The notes under the pieces are model-generated. The model did not search any database. It was given only the letters and a program-made list of their open reading frames with translations, and was not told the origin of the DNA. The position numbers and the translations under genes were made by a program. DNA of 8,089 nucleotides from Verrucomicrobiota bacterium (lineage in GTDB: Bacteria; Verrucomicrobiota; Verrucomicrobiia; Limisphaerales; UBA1100), in NCBI GenBank assembly GCA_028872685.1, contig JAPKEI010000119.1, forward strand, positions 1 through 8,089, in the 5' to 3' direction. Every line of letters starts with the position of its first letter. Positions within the stretch are counted from its first letter, which is position 1. This document shows positions 1 to 6,473 of the stretch, piece by piece.

Positions 1-119
1 TTCTTCTTAGCTGCTTTTTTCTTGGCAGCCTTCTTTTTCTTCGCCGGTTTCTTCTTAGCTACTTTTTTCTTGGCAGCCTTTTTCTTGACTACTTTTTTCT
101 TAGCTTTTTTCTTGGCCAT
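1..119 (-). CDS. Histone H1-like lysine/alanine-repeat protein, N-terminal part (runs off left edge)
   Basis: The visible 39 codons encode Met-Ala followed by pentapeptide-type repeats of three lysines plus two small residues (KKKVV, KKKAA, KKKVA, KKKPA), with one unit carrying a fourth lysine. There is no acidic or aromatic residue. This composition matches bacterial histone H1/Hc1-like tails, which bind DNA through charge and help compact the nucleoid; that role is known for the class and inferred here. The ATG is firmly placed by an AAGGAGG ribosome binding site five bases upstream. The gene is divergent from mutS across a 188-bp spacer. A plus-strand reading frame over the same bases (Phe-rich) is its mirror image and not a gene. 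The 3' part lies outside the window, so total length and any globular domain are unknown. It could instead be a Lys-rich tail on another protein, such as a ribosomal or topoisomerase-like protein, but a tail at the extreme N terminus makes an H1-like protein more likely. Confidence 0.8.
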   Translation of the reverse strand, partial: MAKKKAKKKVVKKKAAKKKVAKKKPAKKKKAAKKKAAKK

Positions 120-124
120 GAAGT

Positions 125-131
125 CCTCCTT
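125..131 (-). promoter_or_regulatory. Strong Shine-Dalgarno of the lysine-repeat gene
   Basis: On the minus strand the bases read AAGGAGG, a perfect match to the anti-Shine-Dalgarno core, five bases before the ATG at 119. It fixes the start of the lysine-rich protein. It is the best ribosome binding site in the window, which fits a protein made in large amounts (inference). Confidence 0.85.
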
Positions 132-142
132 CTTCATTGGTT

Positions 143-148
143 ATTGTA
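143..148 (-). promoter_or_regulatory. Candidate -10 element (TACAAT) for the lysine-repeat gene
   Basis: TACAAT on the minus strand matches the sigma-70 -10 consensus at five of six positions. It would start transcription near position 136, leaving a short leader that still contains the AAGGAGG site. No acceptable -35 hexamer lies 16-18 bases upstream (the bases read about CAACCG), so this is only a candidate. Confidence 0.3.
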
Positions 149-171
149 GGGAACCGCAAGCGATTCGGTTG

Positions 172-186
172 ACTGTATACAACAGT
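172..186. repeat. Small palindrome ACTGT-N5-ACAGT in the divergent spacer
   Basis: Five-base arms ACTGT and ACAGT are perfectly complementary around a five-base centre. The site sits 53 bases upstream of the lysine-repeat start, within the spacer shared with mutS, where an operator could sit. The half-sites resemble CTGT...ACAG of the E. coli LexA box, but the spacing is three bases too short. Confidence 0.35.
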
Positions 187-207
187 TTCACCCCGTTTGC
201 ATAGCTA

Positions 208-229
208 TTTTTTCAACGAATTGAAAAAA
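208..229. repeat. Perfect 9-bp inverted repeat with 4-base loop
   Basis: TTTTTTCAA and TTGAAAAAA are exact reverse complements separated by CGAA (TTCG on the other strand). The 22-bp element lies in the middle of the spacer between the divergent lysine-repeat gene and mutS. It could be a dyad-symmetric protein-binding site or a weak hairpin; it is too AT-rich for a strong intrinsic terminator. TTGAAA inside the right arm resembles a -35 box, but no -10 follows at the right distance. Confidence 0.5.
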
Positions 230-255
230 GTATTCACACCTTGCGCACCGCGAGC

Positions 256-300
256 ACGCTAAAAAATTCCCTTCGCCTAATTTTTTTTTTCAGTTAGCGT
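256..300. repeat. Nested inverted repeat with T10 tract just before mutS
   Basis: The outer arms ACGCTAA (256-262) and TTAGCGT (294-300) are exact reverse complements. Inside them, AAAAAATT (261-268) can pair with AATTTTTT (279-286) around a loop of about ten bases, sharing two A residues with the outer arm. A run of ten T (281-290) lies in the right half. The element ends seven bases before the mutS ATG, so in RNA it would cover the place where a ribosome binding site is normally found. No Shine-Dalgarno is visible there. Confidence 0.45.
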
Positions 301-307
301 CAACGCG

Positions 308-2848
308 ATGGCCGCGAAGACAAAACAGACGCCGATGATGGCGCAGTATCATCGCTTGAAAAGCGATCTACCCGAGGGCGCGGTGTTGTTGTTTCGGCTC
401 GGTGATTTTTACGAAATGTTTTTTGACGACGCGAAAGTGAGCGCGGAAATTTTAAACATCACGCTTACCCAACGCGGCACCACTCCGATGTGCGGCATCC
501 CCCATCACGCAGCAGATAATTACATCGGCAAGCTGCTCGCCGCCGGTCGCAAGGTGGCGATGTGCGAACAAACCGAAGAGGCAGTGCCGGGCAAGTTGGT
601 GAACCGCGAGGTGACACAAATCCTCAGCCCTGGAACGCACTTTGATGAGAACATGCTTACGGCCGAGCGGAACAACTTTCTCGCCGCGCTCAGTCGCGAA
701 GGCAAGGCGTACGGGTTGGCGGTCATTGACCTCACCACGGGCGATTTCAAAGCCACGGAAATGGACGATCCCGCCGCATTGCAAGCGGAGCTGGAACGTC
801 TCAAACCCTCCGAAATCGTGCATCCCGCGGGCGATTCAACCCTTATCGAAGCCATCACCGCCATCCGCGCGGTGGTCAATGAACACGAGGGCTGGGTCTT
901 CGCCAGCGACTCGGCGGGCTACACCTTGCGCGACCATTTCGGTGTGCAATCGCTCGACGGCTTTGGGCTCAAAAATCGGCCCGCTGCCATGGGCGCTGCC
1001 GGTGGCGCCTTGCATTATTTGATGAACACGCTACGGCGCGATGTGGCGCATTTGCGGCAGTTAAATTTTTATGAGGATCACGACTTCCTCACGCTCGATG
1101 CCACCACGCTGCGCAACTTGGAAATCCTCGAACCGCTCACGCGCGACGCACCGAATGCCGCGTGCCTTTATCATGCGGTGAATCAAACCATAACACCGAT
1201 GGGCGCGCGGCGTTTGCGCGATTGGCTTACGCAACCGCTCGCCAACACGGCCGCCATTCACGCGCGACAGCTTGCGGTGCAAACGTGGGTGGAAGATGGC
1301 CCGCGATTGGAACAACTCCGCAATCAATTGCGCGAGGTGCGCGACTTGGAACGAACGCTCACGCGCCTTTCCGTCGGCACCGGCAATGGACGTGATTTGT
1401 TGAACCTGCGTTTTGCGATTGAACAGTTTCCGGGCTTACGTTCGCTCATTGACGATGCGCACCACGAAGCGGGCGAATTGGAATTGCAGGACGCGAAGGA
1501 CGTGCCGTTGCTCACGCAACTAGCCGCGCAGTTGACGGAGCTGCCGAAAGTGGTGACTCTGATCGCGCGCGCAATTGTCGATGAACCACCGCTAACTTTG
1601 CGCGAGGGCGGCATCTTTCGCGAAAAATTTAGCGCGGAGTTGGACGAACTGCGCGGCGGCACAAGCGAAGGCAAGGAATGGATCGCACAATTGCAAAAGC
1701 GCGAAATTGAAAACACCGGCATTCCGTCGCTCAAGGTGCGTTTCAATAATGTGTTTGGCTATTTCATCGAGGTTACCAAAACGCATCTCGACAAAGTGCC
1801 CGCACATTACGTCCGCAAACAAACCGTTGCCAACGCCGAGCGTTACATCACCGATGAGCTGAAGCAGATGGAGGACAAAGTGCTCGGCGCGCAGGAGCGC
1901 AGCGAAAAGCTCGAATACGAGCTGTACCTCCAAGTACGCGAGACGGTGCTGGAGCATTTGCGGGCCATCCAAACCGCTGCCGCCGCGCTGGCGCAGCTGG
2001 ATGTGCTGGCCGGTTTTGCGGAAACGGCCCGATTAAATGGCTATTGCCGGCCGCACGTGGGTAGCGAAAGCACGCTGGAAATCCGAGAGGGACGCCATCC
2101 AGTGCTGGAGCAAACGCAGCTGGACGAGCGGTTTGTGCCCAATCACACGGGGTTGGGTGGCGGAAAACAGGTGGCGCTCATCACCGGCCCCAATATGGCA
2201 GGCAAAAGCACTTATATAAGGCAAGTGGCGCTGATCGCACTTTTGGCGCACACGGGCAGCTTTGTGCCGGCGGCGGAGGCGCGGGTGGATTTGCTGGACC
2301 GTATCTTCACGCGCATCGGCGCGAGCGACAATCTCGCGCGCGGCCAGTCCACGTTTATGGTTGAGATGAGCGAGACCGCCAACATTTTGCATCACGCAAC
2401 TGATCGCAGTCTTGTGATCCTCGACGAGATTGGCCGCGGCACGAGCACCTTCGATGGCTTGAGCCTCGCGTGGTCCATCGTGGAGCATATCCATCAACAA
2501 CTCGGAGCGAAGACACTTTTTGCCACGCACTACCACGAACTGACCGAGCTGTCCCAACGACTCCCACGCGTATTCAATCTCAACGTAGCGGTGAAGGAAT
2601 ACAACGAGCAAGTGGTCTTCCTCCGACAAATTGTCGATGGCGCGGCGGACCAAAGCTACGGCATCCAAGTCGCCCGCCTCGCCGGCGTGCCTCAACCCGT
2701 GCTCGCCCGCGCCAAGGAAATTCTCGCCAACCTCGAAGAAACCGACCTTACCGCCGCCGGCGGCACCAAGGGAACCACCAACCCCAAAGCGGAACGAAAA
2801 AAACTGCGCGACCTCACGCCATCGCCGCAATTGGATTTGTTTAATTAG
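308..2848 (+). CDS. mutS: DNA mismatch repair ATPase MutS
   Basis: MutS binds mispaired or looped bases and, with ATP, recruits MutL to start strand-directed repair. The 846-residue length is normal for the family (E. coli 853). Domains read in order. The mismatch-binding domain has the Phe-x-Glu wedge at F34-Y35-E36 within GDFYEMF. The connector spans about 125-250 and the lever/core about 260-430. The clamp lies near 430-540 and the core resumes after it. The ATPase has Walker A GPNMAGKST (627-635), the STFMVEM signature (681-687), Walker B with DE at 706-707 followed by IGRGTSTFDG, and the ATHYHEL switch at 739-745. The last residues, QLDLF at 841-845, look like a sliding-clamp-binding peptide after a flexible tail. 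The ATG at 308 matches the usual family N terminus; M10 and M11 are possible alternatives. No Shine-Dalgarno precedes it. The gene stands alone on its strand, with no mutL beside it. The reading frame is intact, so mismatch repair is expected to be functional. Confidence 0.98.
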   Translation: MAAKTKQTPMMAQYHRLKSDLPEGAVLLFRLGDFYEMFFDDAKVSAEILNITLTQRGTTPMCGIPHHAADNYIGKLLAAGRKVAMCEQTEEAVPGKLVNREVTQILSPGTHFDENMLTAERNNFLAALSREGKAYGLAVIDLTTGDFKATEMDDPAALQAELERLKPSEIVHPAGDSTLIEAITAIRAVVNEHEGWVFASDSAGYTLRDHFGVQSLDGFGLKNRPAAMGAAGGALHYLMNTLRRDVAHLRQLNFYEDHDFLTLDATTLRNLEILEPLTRDAPNAACLYHAVNQTITPMGARRLRDWLTQPLANTAAIHARQLAVQTWVEDGPRLEQLRNQLREVRDLERTLTRLSVGTGNGRDLLNLRFAIEQFPGLRSLIDDAHHEAGELELQDAKDVPLLTQLAAQLTELPKVVTLIARAIVDEPPLTLREGGIFREKFSAELDELRGGTSEGKEWIAQLQKREIENTGIPSLKVRFNNVFGYFIEVTKTHLDKVPAHYVRKQTVANAERYITDELKQMEDKVLGAQERSEKLEYELYLQVRETVLEHLRAIQTAAAALAQLDVLAGFAETARLNGYCRPHVGSESTLEIREGRHPVLEQTQLDERFVPNHTGLGGGKQVALITGPNMAGKSTYIRQVALIALLAHTGSFVPAAEARVDLLDRIFTRIGASDNLARGQSTFMVEMSETANILHHATDRSLVILDEIGRGTSTFDGLSLAWSIVEHIHQQLGAKTLFATHYHELTELSQRLPRVFNLNVAVKEYNEQVVFLRQIVDGAADQSYGIQVARLAGVPQPVLARAKEILANLEETDLTAAGGTKGTTNPKAERKKLRDLTPSPQLDLFN

Positions 2849-2875
2849 CGTAATAGGAGGGCGAAGCTTTACTTT

Positions 2876-3478
2876 TTATTCCTCCTCCGGCGTGGTTCGG
2901 TACACCACCAACACGCCGAAGTCCGTGCCCTTCTTTTCATCGGCCACGTATTGCACAGGATGCACGCCGATAAGATTATCTTCCTCGAGGGAACTAAGAA
3001 ATTCGGAAACGGTGTCGTCGAAGGTATCTTTTTTTTCCTTAACACAATCGCCGTGCAAAATAGTTTTCACACACAACCGATGGGCGGACATCGCCTCACG
3101 CTCGAGTGAGGCCATTTTGCTGCCGTGAAAACCCATCACAATTTCCAGCGGTGCAGCGGTGGGTGGTGGCGCGGTCGCGCTGGCGGGAGGGGCGGCCGTG
3201 GGTGTGGCGGCGGGATTATTTTGCGCCGGTGGCGCGGGCACGGCACCTCCCATGGGTGGCGCGGCGATCGCACTTGCGGTGACCTGCAACACCTCCGCTT
3301 CTTCAGCCGTGGGGAACTCAATTTCCTTTGCGCAGCCGTCGAGCGGGCAAGGGTATTTACCGGCGTAGCCTGTGTTCACCTGCGCTAGCTGTTCGGCATC
3401 AATTTCAATCTCGCCCTTGCAGTAAGGGCAGTTGAACTTGAACATCCCGTTGGCGAAGCTTGGGTTTTCGTGTTTCAT
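2876..3478 (-). CDS. Unrecognised zinc-ribbon protein with Pro/Ala linker and conserved-looking C-terminal domain
   Basis: I do not recognise this family. From the ATG at 3478 the protein has 200 residues in three parts. The first is an N-terminal zinc-ribbon-like module with C17-x2-C20 (CPYC) and C44-x4-C49 (CPLDGC). The second is a linker of about 40 residues made almost only of Ala, Pro and Thr (about 69-110). The third is a folded-looking C-terminal domain (about 111-200) with EFLSSL, VHPVQYV and the strand DFGVLVVYR. There is no signal peptide or membrane segment, so it is probably cytoplasmic. The start is set by AGGTGAT nine bases upstream. A TTG at 3523 would add 15 residues, and an ATG at 3445 would begin directly at the ribbon (MFKFNCPYC). 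It follows murA by 61 bp and is probably co-transcribed. The C-terminal pattern faintly recalls small domains like Bacillus Cse60, but that is only an impression. A role in binding nucleic acid or protein is possible and unproven. Confidence 0.75.
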   Translation of the reverse strand: MKHENPSFANGMFKFNCPYCKGEIEIDAEQLAQVNTGYAGKYPCPLDGCAKEIEFPTAEEAEVLQVTASAIAAPPMGGAVPAPPAQNNPAATPTAAPPASATAPPPTAAPLEIVMGFHGSKMASLEREAMSAHRLCVKTILHGDCVKEKKDTFDDTVSEFLSSLEEDNLIGVHPVQYVADEKKGTDFGVLVVYRTTPEEE

Positions 3479-3487
3479 AATCGGCCA

Positions 3488-3494
3488 ATCACCT
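3488..3494 (-). promoter_or_regulatory. Shine-Dalgarno selecting the zinc-ribbon protein start
   Basis: Minus-strand AGGTGAT is complementary to the ATCACCT near the 16S rRNA 3' end and lies nine bases before the ATG at 3478. It favours that start over the longer TTG frame at 3523, which would place this site inside the coding region, and over the ATG at 3445, which has no such site. Confidence 0.5.
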
Positions 3495-3539
3495 TTGTCA
3501 CGGTAAATCACGTGCCTGTCCAAGGCCAGCTTTTATGCC

Positions 3540-4796
3540 TTACTTCACACGCCGAACTTTGCCGCCGAGCTTTTTGAGCTTGGCGTCCATGCGCTCGTAG
3601 CCGCGGTCGAGATGGTAAATGCGATTGATGCGCGTGGTGCCTTTGGCCACCATACCGGCGATGACCAGCGCGGCGCTGGCGCGTAAGTCGCTGGCCATCA
3701 ATTCCGCGCCGGAAAGATTTTGCACGCCGTGCACAATGGCGCTGGGGCCTTCAATGGAAATCTCCGCGCCGAGGCGTTCCAATTCCTGCACGTGCGTGAA
3801 GCGGCTTTCAAAAATGCGCTCGGTGATGATGCTGATTCCAGGAGTTTGCGTCATGAAGGCCATCATCTGCGCCTGCACATCCGTCGGAAAACCGGGATGG
3901 GGCAGGGTGGTGATGTGAACGCTCTTCAAGCCGCGCCCGCGCTTGAAGGTGAGTTTACCTTTGGACTGCTCCACTTTCACGCCGCATTCGCGTAACTTTT
4001 CGATCACGGCCTTCATGTGATCGGGCCGGGCGCCTTTAAGCGTTACTTCGCCTTTTGTTGCCACGCCGGCGATGGCGTAGGTGGCGGCCTCAATGCGGTC
4101 AGGGATGACTTCGTGCTCCGCGCCGCCGAGTTCTTTGACGCCCGTGATGGTGAGCGTAGGTGAGCCGAGCCCTTGGATTTGTGCGCCGATGCTGTTGAGA
4201 AATTTACCGAGGTCGACCACCTCCGGCTCGCACGCGGCGTGTTCGATAACGGTAATGCCCTCGGCCAAAGTAGCGGCCATCATTGCGTTGGCGGTGCCGA
4301 GCACCGTGGGGCCTGCGCGGCCGCCGAGGAACATTTCGCCACCCACGAGCTTGCGGGCTTTGGCGATGATGTAGCCTTTTTCAATTTTCACTTTTGCGCC
4401 GAGCGCCTCCATTGCTTTGCGGTGCAAATCCACCGGCCGCGTGCCAATCAAACAACCGCCCGGCATCGACACAGTGGCTTTTTTTAAACGCGCCAGCAAA
4501 GGCCCGAGCACGCACAGCGAGCCGCGCATTTTTCGCACTAATTCATAATCGACAAAATCCTGGACTTTCTCTGCGCGCACAGTGACCGTGTCGCCTTCGA
4601 TCTTGGTTTTCGCGCCGAGGCTTTCCAAAATCTGGCACATCGTTTTCACATCGGCTAAATCCGGCACGCGCCGAATAACACACGGCTCGCGCGTGAGCAG
4701 CGTGGCGGCAAGAATCGGTAGTACGGCATTTTTCGCGCCGCTAATTTCCACCTCGCCGTGCAGCGGGGCGCCTCCTTTAATTTCCAGACTATCCAT
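3540..4796 (-). CDS. murA: UDP-N-acetylglucosamine 1-carboxyvinyltransferase MurA
   Basis: MurA transfers enolpyruvate from PEP to UDP-GlcNAc in the cytoplasm, the first committed step of peptidoglycan synthesis, and is the target of fosfomycin. From the ATG at 4796 the protein has 418 residues (E. coli 419). Key residues then fall on the E. coli numbers: K22 in SGAKNA, catalytic C115 in GGCLIGTRP and D305 in FPTDVQAQ. The C-terminal YHLDRGYERMDAKL motif is also present. This agreement supports the 4796 start over the upstream in-frame ATG at 4826, which would add ten unrelated residues. A GAGGAG at 4813-4818 lies 16 bases before the chosen ATG, rather far for a Shine-Dalgarno. The catalytic Cys is retained, unlike the Cys-to-Asp change known from Chlamydia, so fosfomycin sensitivity at the target is expected. 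The gene follows prmC by 33 bp and precedes the zinc-ribbon gene, probably as one transcript. Confidence 0.97.
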   Translation of the reverse strand: MDSLEIKGGAPLHGEVEISGAKNAVLPILAATLLTREPCVIRRVPDLADVKTMCQILESLGAKTKIEGDTVTVRAEKVQDFVDYELVRKMRGSLCVLGPLLARLKKATVSMPGGCLIGTRPVDLHRKAMEALGAKVKIEKGYIIAKARKLVGGEMFLGGRAGPTVLGTANAMMAATLAEGITVIEHAACEPEVVDLGKFLNSIGAQIQGLGSPTLTITGVKELGGAEHEVIPDRIEAATYAIAGVATKGEVTLKGARPDHMKAVIEKLRECGVKVEQSKGKLTFKRGRGLKSVHITTLPHPGFPTDVQAQMMAFMTQTPGISIITERIFESRFTHVQELERLGAEISIEGPSAIVHGVQNLSGAELMASDLRASAALVIAGMVAKGTTRINRIYHLDRGYERMDAKLKKLGGKVRRVK

Positions 4797-4829
4797 TTTT
4801 CTCGGGGGGAAACTCCTCGCGCGCATTGT

Positions 4830-5684
4830 TCACGGATTGGCGGGGGAGGCAATCACGATTCGCAAAACCTTATTCAGGTCGGGCAACAAATCACATTCGC
4901 CCCAGCCGGCCTCGGCGAGCAACGCCGCCACCGCCTCGGCTTGCCCATCTCCCACCTCAAGCATCAATCGGCCAGTCGGCTTCAGGCGCGGCAATACCAG
5001 CTTCGCAAGCGCACGGTAAAACTCCAAGCCATCCACACCGCCATCCAGTGCCAGCGCGGGGTCGTGCTCGCGCACTTCCGTTTGCAGCGCAGGCAAATCG
5101 CCGGTGGGAATGTACGGCGGATTGGCCAACACCAAGTCGAACGCATCCTCGCCTGGCAATCCCTCGCGGCCATCGCCTTCGTGAAATTCAATGTGCGCAG
5201 CCACGCCGTGGCGCTCGGCATTTGCGCGCGCCACCACCAGTGCTTCCGGCGAAACATCCAGCGCCATCGCCCGCGCACCCGGACAATGCGCCGCCACCAC
5301 AATAGCGAGGCAACCGCTGCCCGTGCCGAAATCCAAAACCGTGGGCGAAGGCAATCCACTGACGAATCCCCACGCCTGTTCCGCCAGCAATTCCGTTTCC
5401 GGACGCGGCACCAGAACATGGTCATTCACCTCCATTTCCAACCCGCAAAAAACCGCCGAGCCCAATAGATGCTGCAGTGGAATACGTTCGGCGCGTTGGG
5501 CGATCAACGCATCCCATTCGGTTTGCTGAGCGTCGGTCAATATATTCGAATGACGCAGCGCCAGCTCCGCCCGCGGGCAATCCAGCACGTGGGCCAGCAA
5601 CCACTCGGCATCCACGCGAGGTGCTTCCACTCCCGCGGTGGCGAGTGTGGTGGTGGCAGTTTTCAATACCTCTGCGGCAGTCAT
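4830..5684 (-). CDS. prmC: Release factor glutamine N5-methyltransferase PrmC (HemK)
   Basis: PrmC uses S-adenosylmethionine to methylate the glutamine of the GGQ motif in peptide chain release factors RF1 and RF2, which raises termination efficiency. Numbered from the ATG at 5684, the protein has 284 residues, normal for the family. An N-terminal helical substrate domain (about 1-75) is followed by the linker motif LVPRPETELL near 91-100. The SAM-binding loop DFGTGSGCLA lies at 118-127, and the catalytic NPPY, which holds the target glutamine, at 188-191. The late motif DPALALDGGVDGLEFYR is also typical. A GTG directly upstream (5687) is an equally possible start adding one residue; neither has a clear Shine-Dalgarno. 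In many bacteria prmC follows prfA. Here it begins a minus-strand cluster with murA, and prfA is not in the window. The TGA at 4830-4832 is three bases before an upstream in-frame ATG of murA, so translational coupling is conceivable. Confidence 0.96.
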   Translation of the reverse strand: MTAAEVLKTATTTLATAGVEAPRVDAEWLLAHVLDCPRAELALRHSNILTDAQQTEWDALIAQRAERIPLQHLLGSAVFCGLEMEVNDHVLVPRPETELLAEQAWGFVSGLPSPTVLDFGTGSGCLAIVVAAHCPGARAMALDVSPEALVVARANAERHGVAAHIEFHEGDGREGLPGEDAFDLVLANPPYIPTGDLPALQTEVREHDPALALDGGVDGLEFYRALAKLVLPRLKPTGRLMLEVGDGQAEAVAALLAEAGWGECDLLPDLNKVLRIVIASPANP

Positions 5685-5737
5685 CACGGATGCTTGAGAA
5701 TTCCCTGAAGCGGTGCAAGGCTAAATCCGTCAAACCC

Positions 5738-5770
5738 CCGCTTGGGGCTTGAATAATCGGGCCCAAGCGG
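5738..5770. repeat. Perfect 9-bp inverted repeat between prmC and the LysM gene
   Basis: CCGCTTGGG (5738-5746) and CCCAAGCGG (5762-5770) are exact reverse complements separated by 15 bases, with a further GGGCCC palindrome at 5759-5764. The element is centred in the divergent spacer between prmC (minus) and the LysM gene (plus), 13 bases before the LysM start. It could be a shared operator or a leader hairpin of the plus-strand transcript. There is no T run after it, so it is not an intrinsic terminator. I see no convincing -35/-10 pair on either strand of this spacer. Confidence 0.5.
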
Positions 5771-5783
5771 TTACCTTGCCGCC

Positions 5784-6473
5784 ATGAGGAGTGATATTAG
5801 ATTTCCCGTTTTGATACTGGGTGTAGTCTCGGTTTTTGCCTTTGCCCAAGACTCACCCGTACCTGCCTCAGCACCGACCCCAAACCCACCCGTGGCAAAA
5901 CCCGCCCCGAAGGTCGCGCCTCCTGCGGGTTCGGTTTATTACGCCGAGCAATTCCGACGTTTACGCGGTGAGATTGAGGAACTCAAAGGCGCCCACGCTT
6001 TGCAACAAGAACAATCCGATAAGTTAAAAAAGAAAATTAAATTCCTGACAGATGAAAACCTGAAACTCAACCGGCGCCTCGCCGGTAATTTTGCCACGGA
6101 TGACGAAGTGAAGGCATTGCAAATTGCGTTGAAGGAAATGGATGCCAACCGACTCAAGGATCGTGCCATTTTTCAGAAAGCCCTTGGCGATCTTGGTAAG
6201 CTCATTCAGAAAGTAGCCCAACAAAAAGCGGCCGCACCATCCGTGGATCCAACCCCCCGCACCGTAACTCAGGATTTTAAATTCAACACGCACAAGGTTC
6301 AGACAGGCGAATTTCTCGGCACCATCATCATCGCCTACAACCGCGCTTACAAAGACGAAGGCCTCGGCATTGTGACCCAAAGCCAAGTGCTCAAAGCCAA
6401 CCCCGGCCTGAACCCCAACCGGTTATTGATCGGCCAGAAAATCAAGATTCCACTGCCCGGGGAAATTAAATAG
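5784..6473 (+). CDS. Secreted coiled-coil protein with C-terminal LysM domain
   Basis: The 229-residue product starts with a Sec-type signal: short Arg-containing n-region, hydrophobic 8-20, and AFA cleavage motif at 19-21 before Q22. A Pro/Ala-rich stretch (about 24-48) follows. Next is a charged helical region (about 52-148) rich in Glu, Lys, Leu and Gln that looks like a coiled coil broken near residue 103. The C terminus (about 169-226, from HKVQTGEFLGTI to IGQKIKIPLP) reads as a LysM module, a fold known to bind GlcNAc-containing glycans such as peptidoglycan, here with a longer middle loop. The cleaved protein would therefore be periplasmic and wall-bound. No catalytic domain is visible, so it is likely structural or an adaptor. 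The ATG at 5784 gives a complete signal peptide but has no clear Shine-Dalgarno. It ends directly against the following membrane-protein gene. A partly degenerate LysM is the main uncertainty. Confidence 0.82.
   Translation: MRSDIRFPVLILGVVSVFAFAQDSPVPASAPTPNPPVAKPAPKVAPPAGSVYYAEQFRRLRGEIEELKGAHALQQEQSDKLKKKIKFLTDENLKLNRRLAGNFATDDEVKALQIALKEMDANRLKDRAIFQKALGDLGKLIQKVAQQKAAAPSVDPTPRTVTQDFKFNTHKVQTGEFLGTIIIAYNRAYKDEGLGIVTQSQVLKANPGLNPNRLLIGQKIKIPLPGEIK

Noticed and set aside
169..174. TTGACT as a -35 box for mutS
   Set aside because: No -10-like hexamer lies 16-18 bases downstream; the bases there read about CCCGTT.
22..204. Plus-strand frame coding a Phe/Leu/Ala-rich, membrane-like 60-residue peptide
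   Set aside because: It is the antisense of the lysine-repeat gene: AAG/AAA codons read backwards as CTT/TTT. It has no ribosome binding site of its own and extends into the intergenic spacer.
2033..2830. Long minus-strand open frame (265 codons) opposite the end of mutS
   Set aside because: It lies entirely within the MutS ATPase region, whose plus-strand motifs are fully conserved. The translated product has no recognisable domain, and long antisense frames are common opposite GC-rich genes.
2849..2875. Possible bidirectional terminator between mutS and the zinc-ribbon gene
   Set aside because: The 27 bases end in a short T run but contain no GC-rich inverted repeat with a stem of useful length; only AAGCTT is self-complementary.
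4804..4809. G6 tract between the two candidate murA starts as a phase-variable switch
   Set aside because: The inner ATG at 4796 is the better start, so the tract is probably untranslated leader. Six bases is short for frequent slippage.
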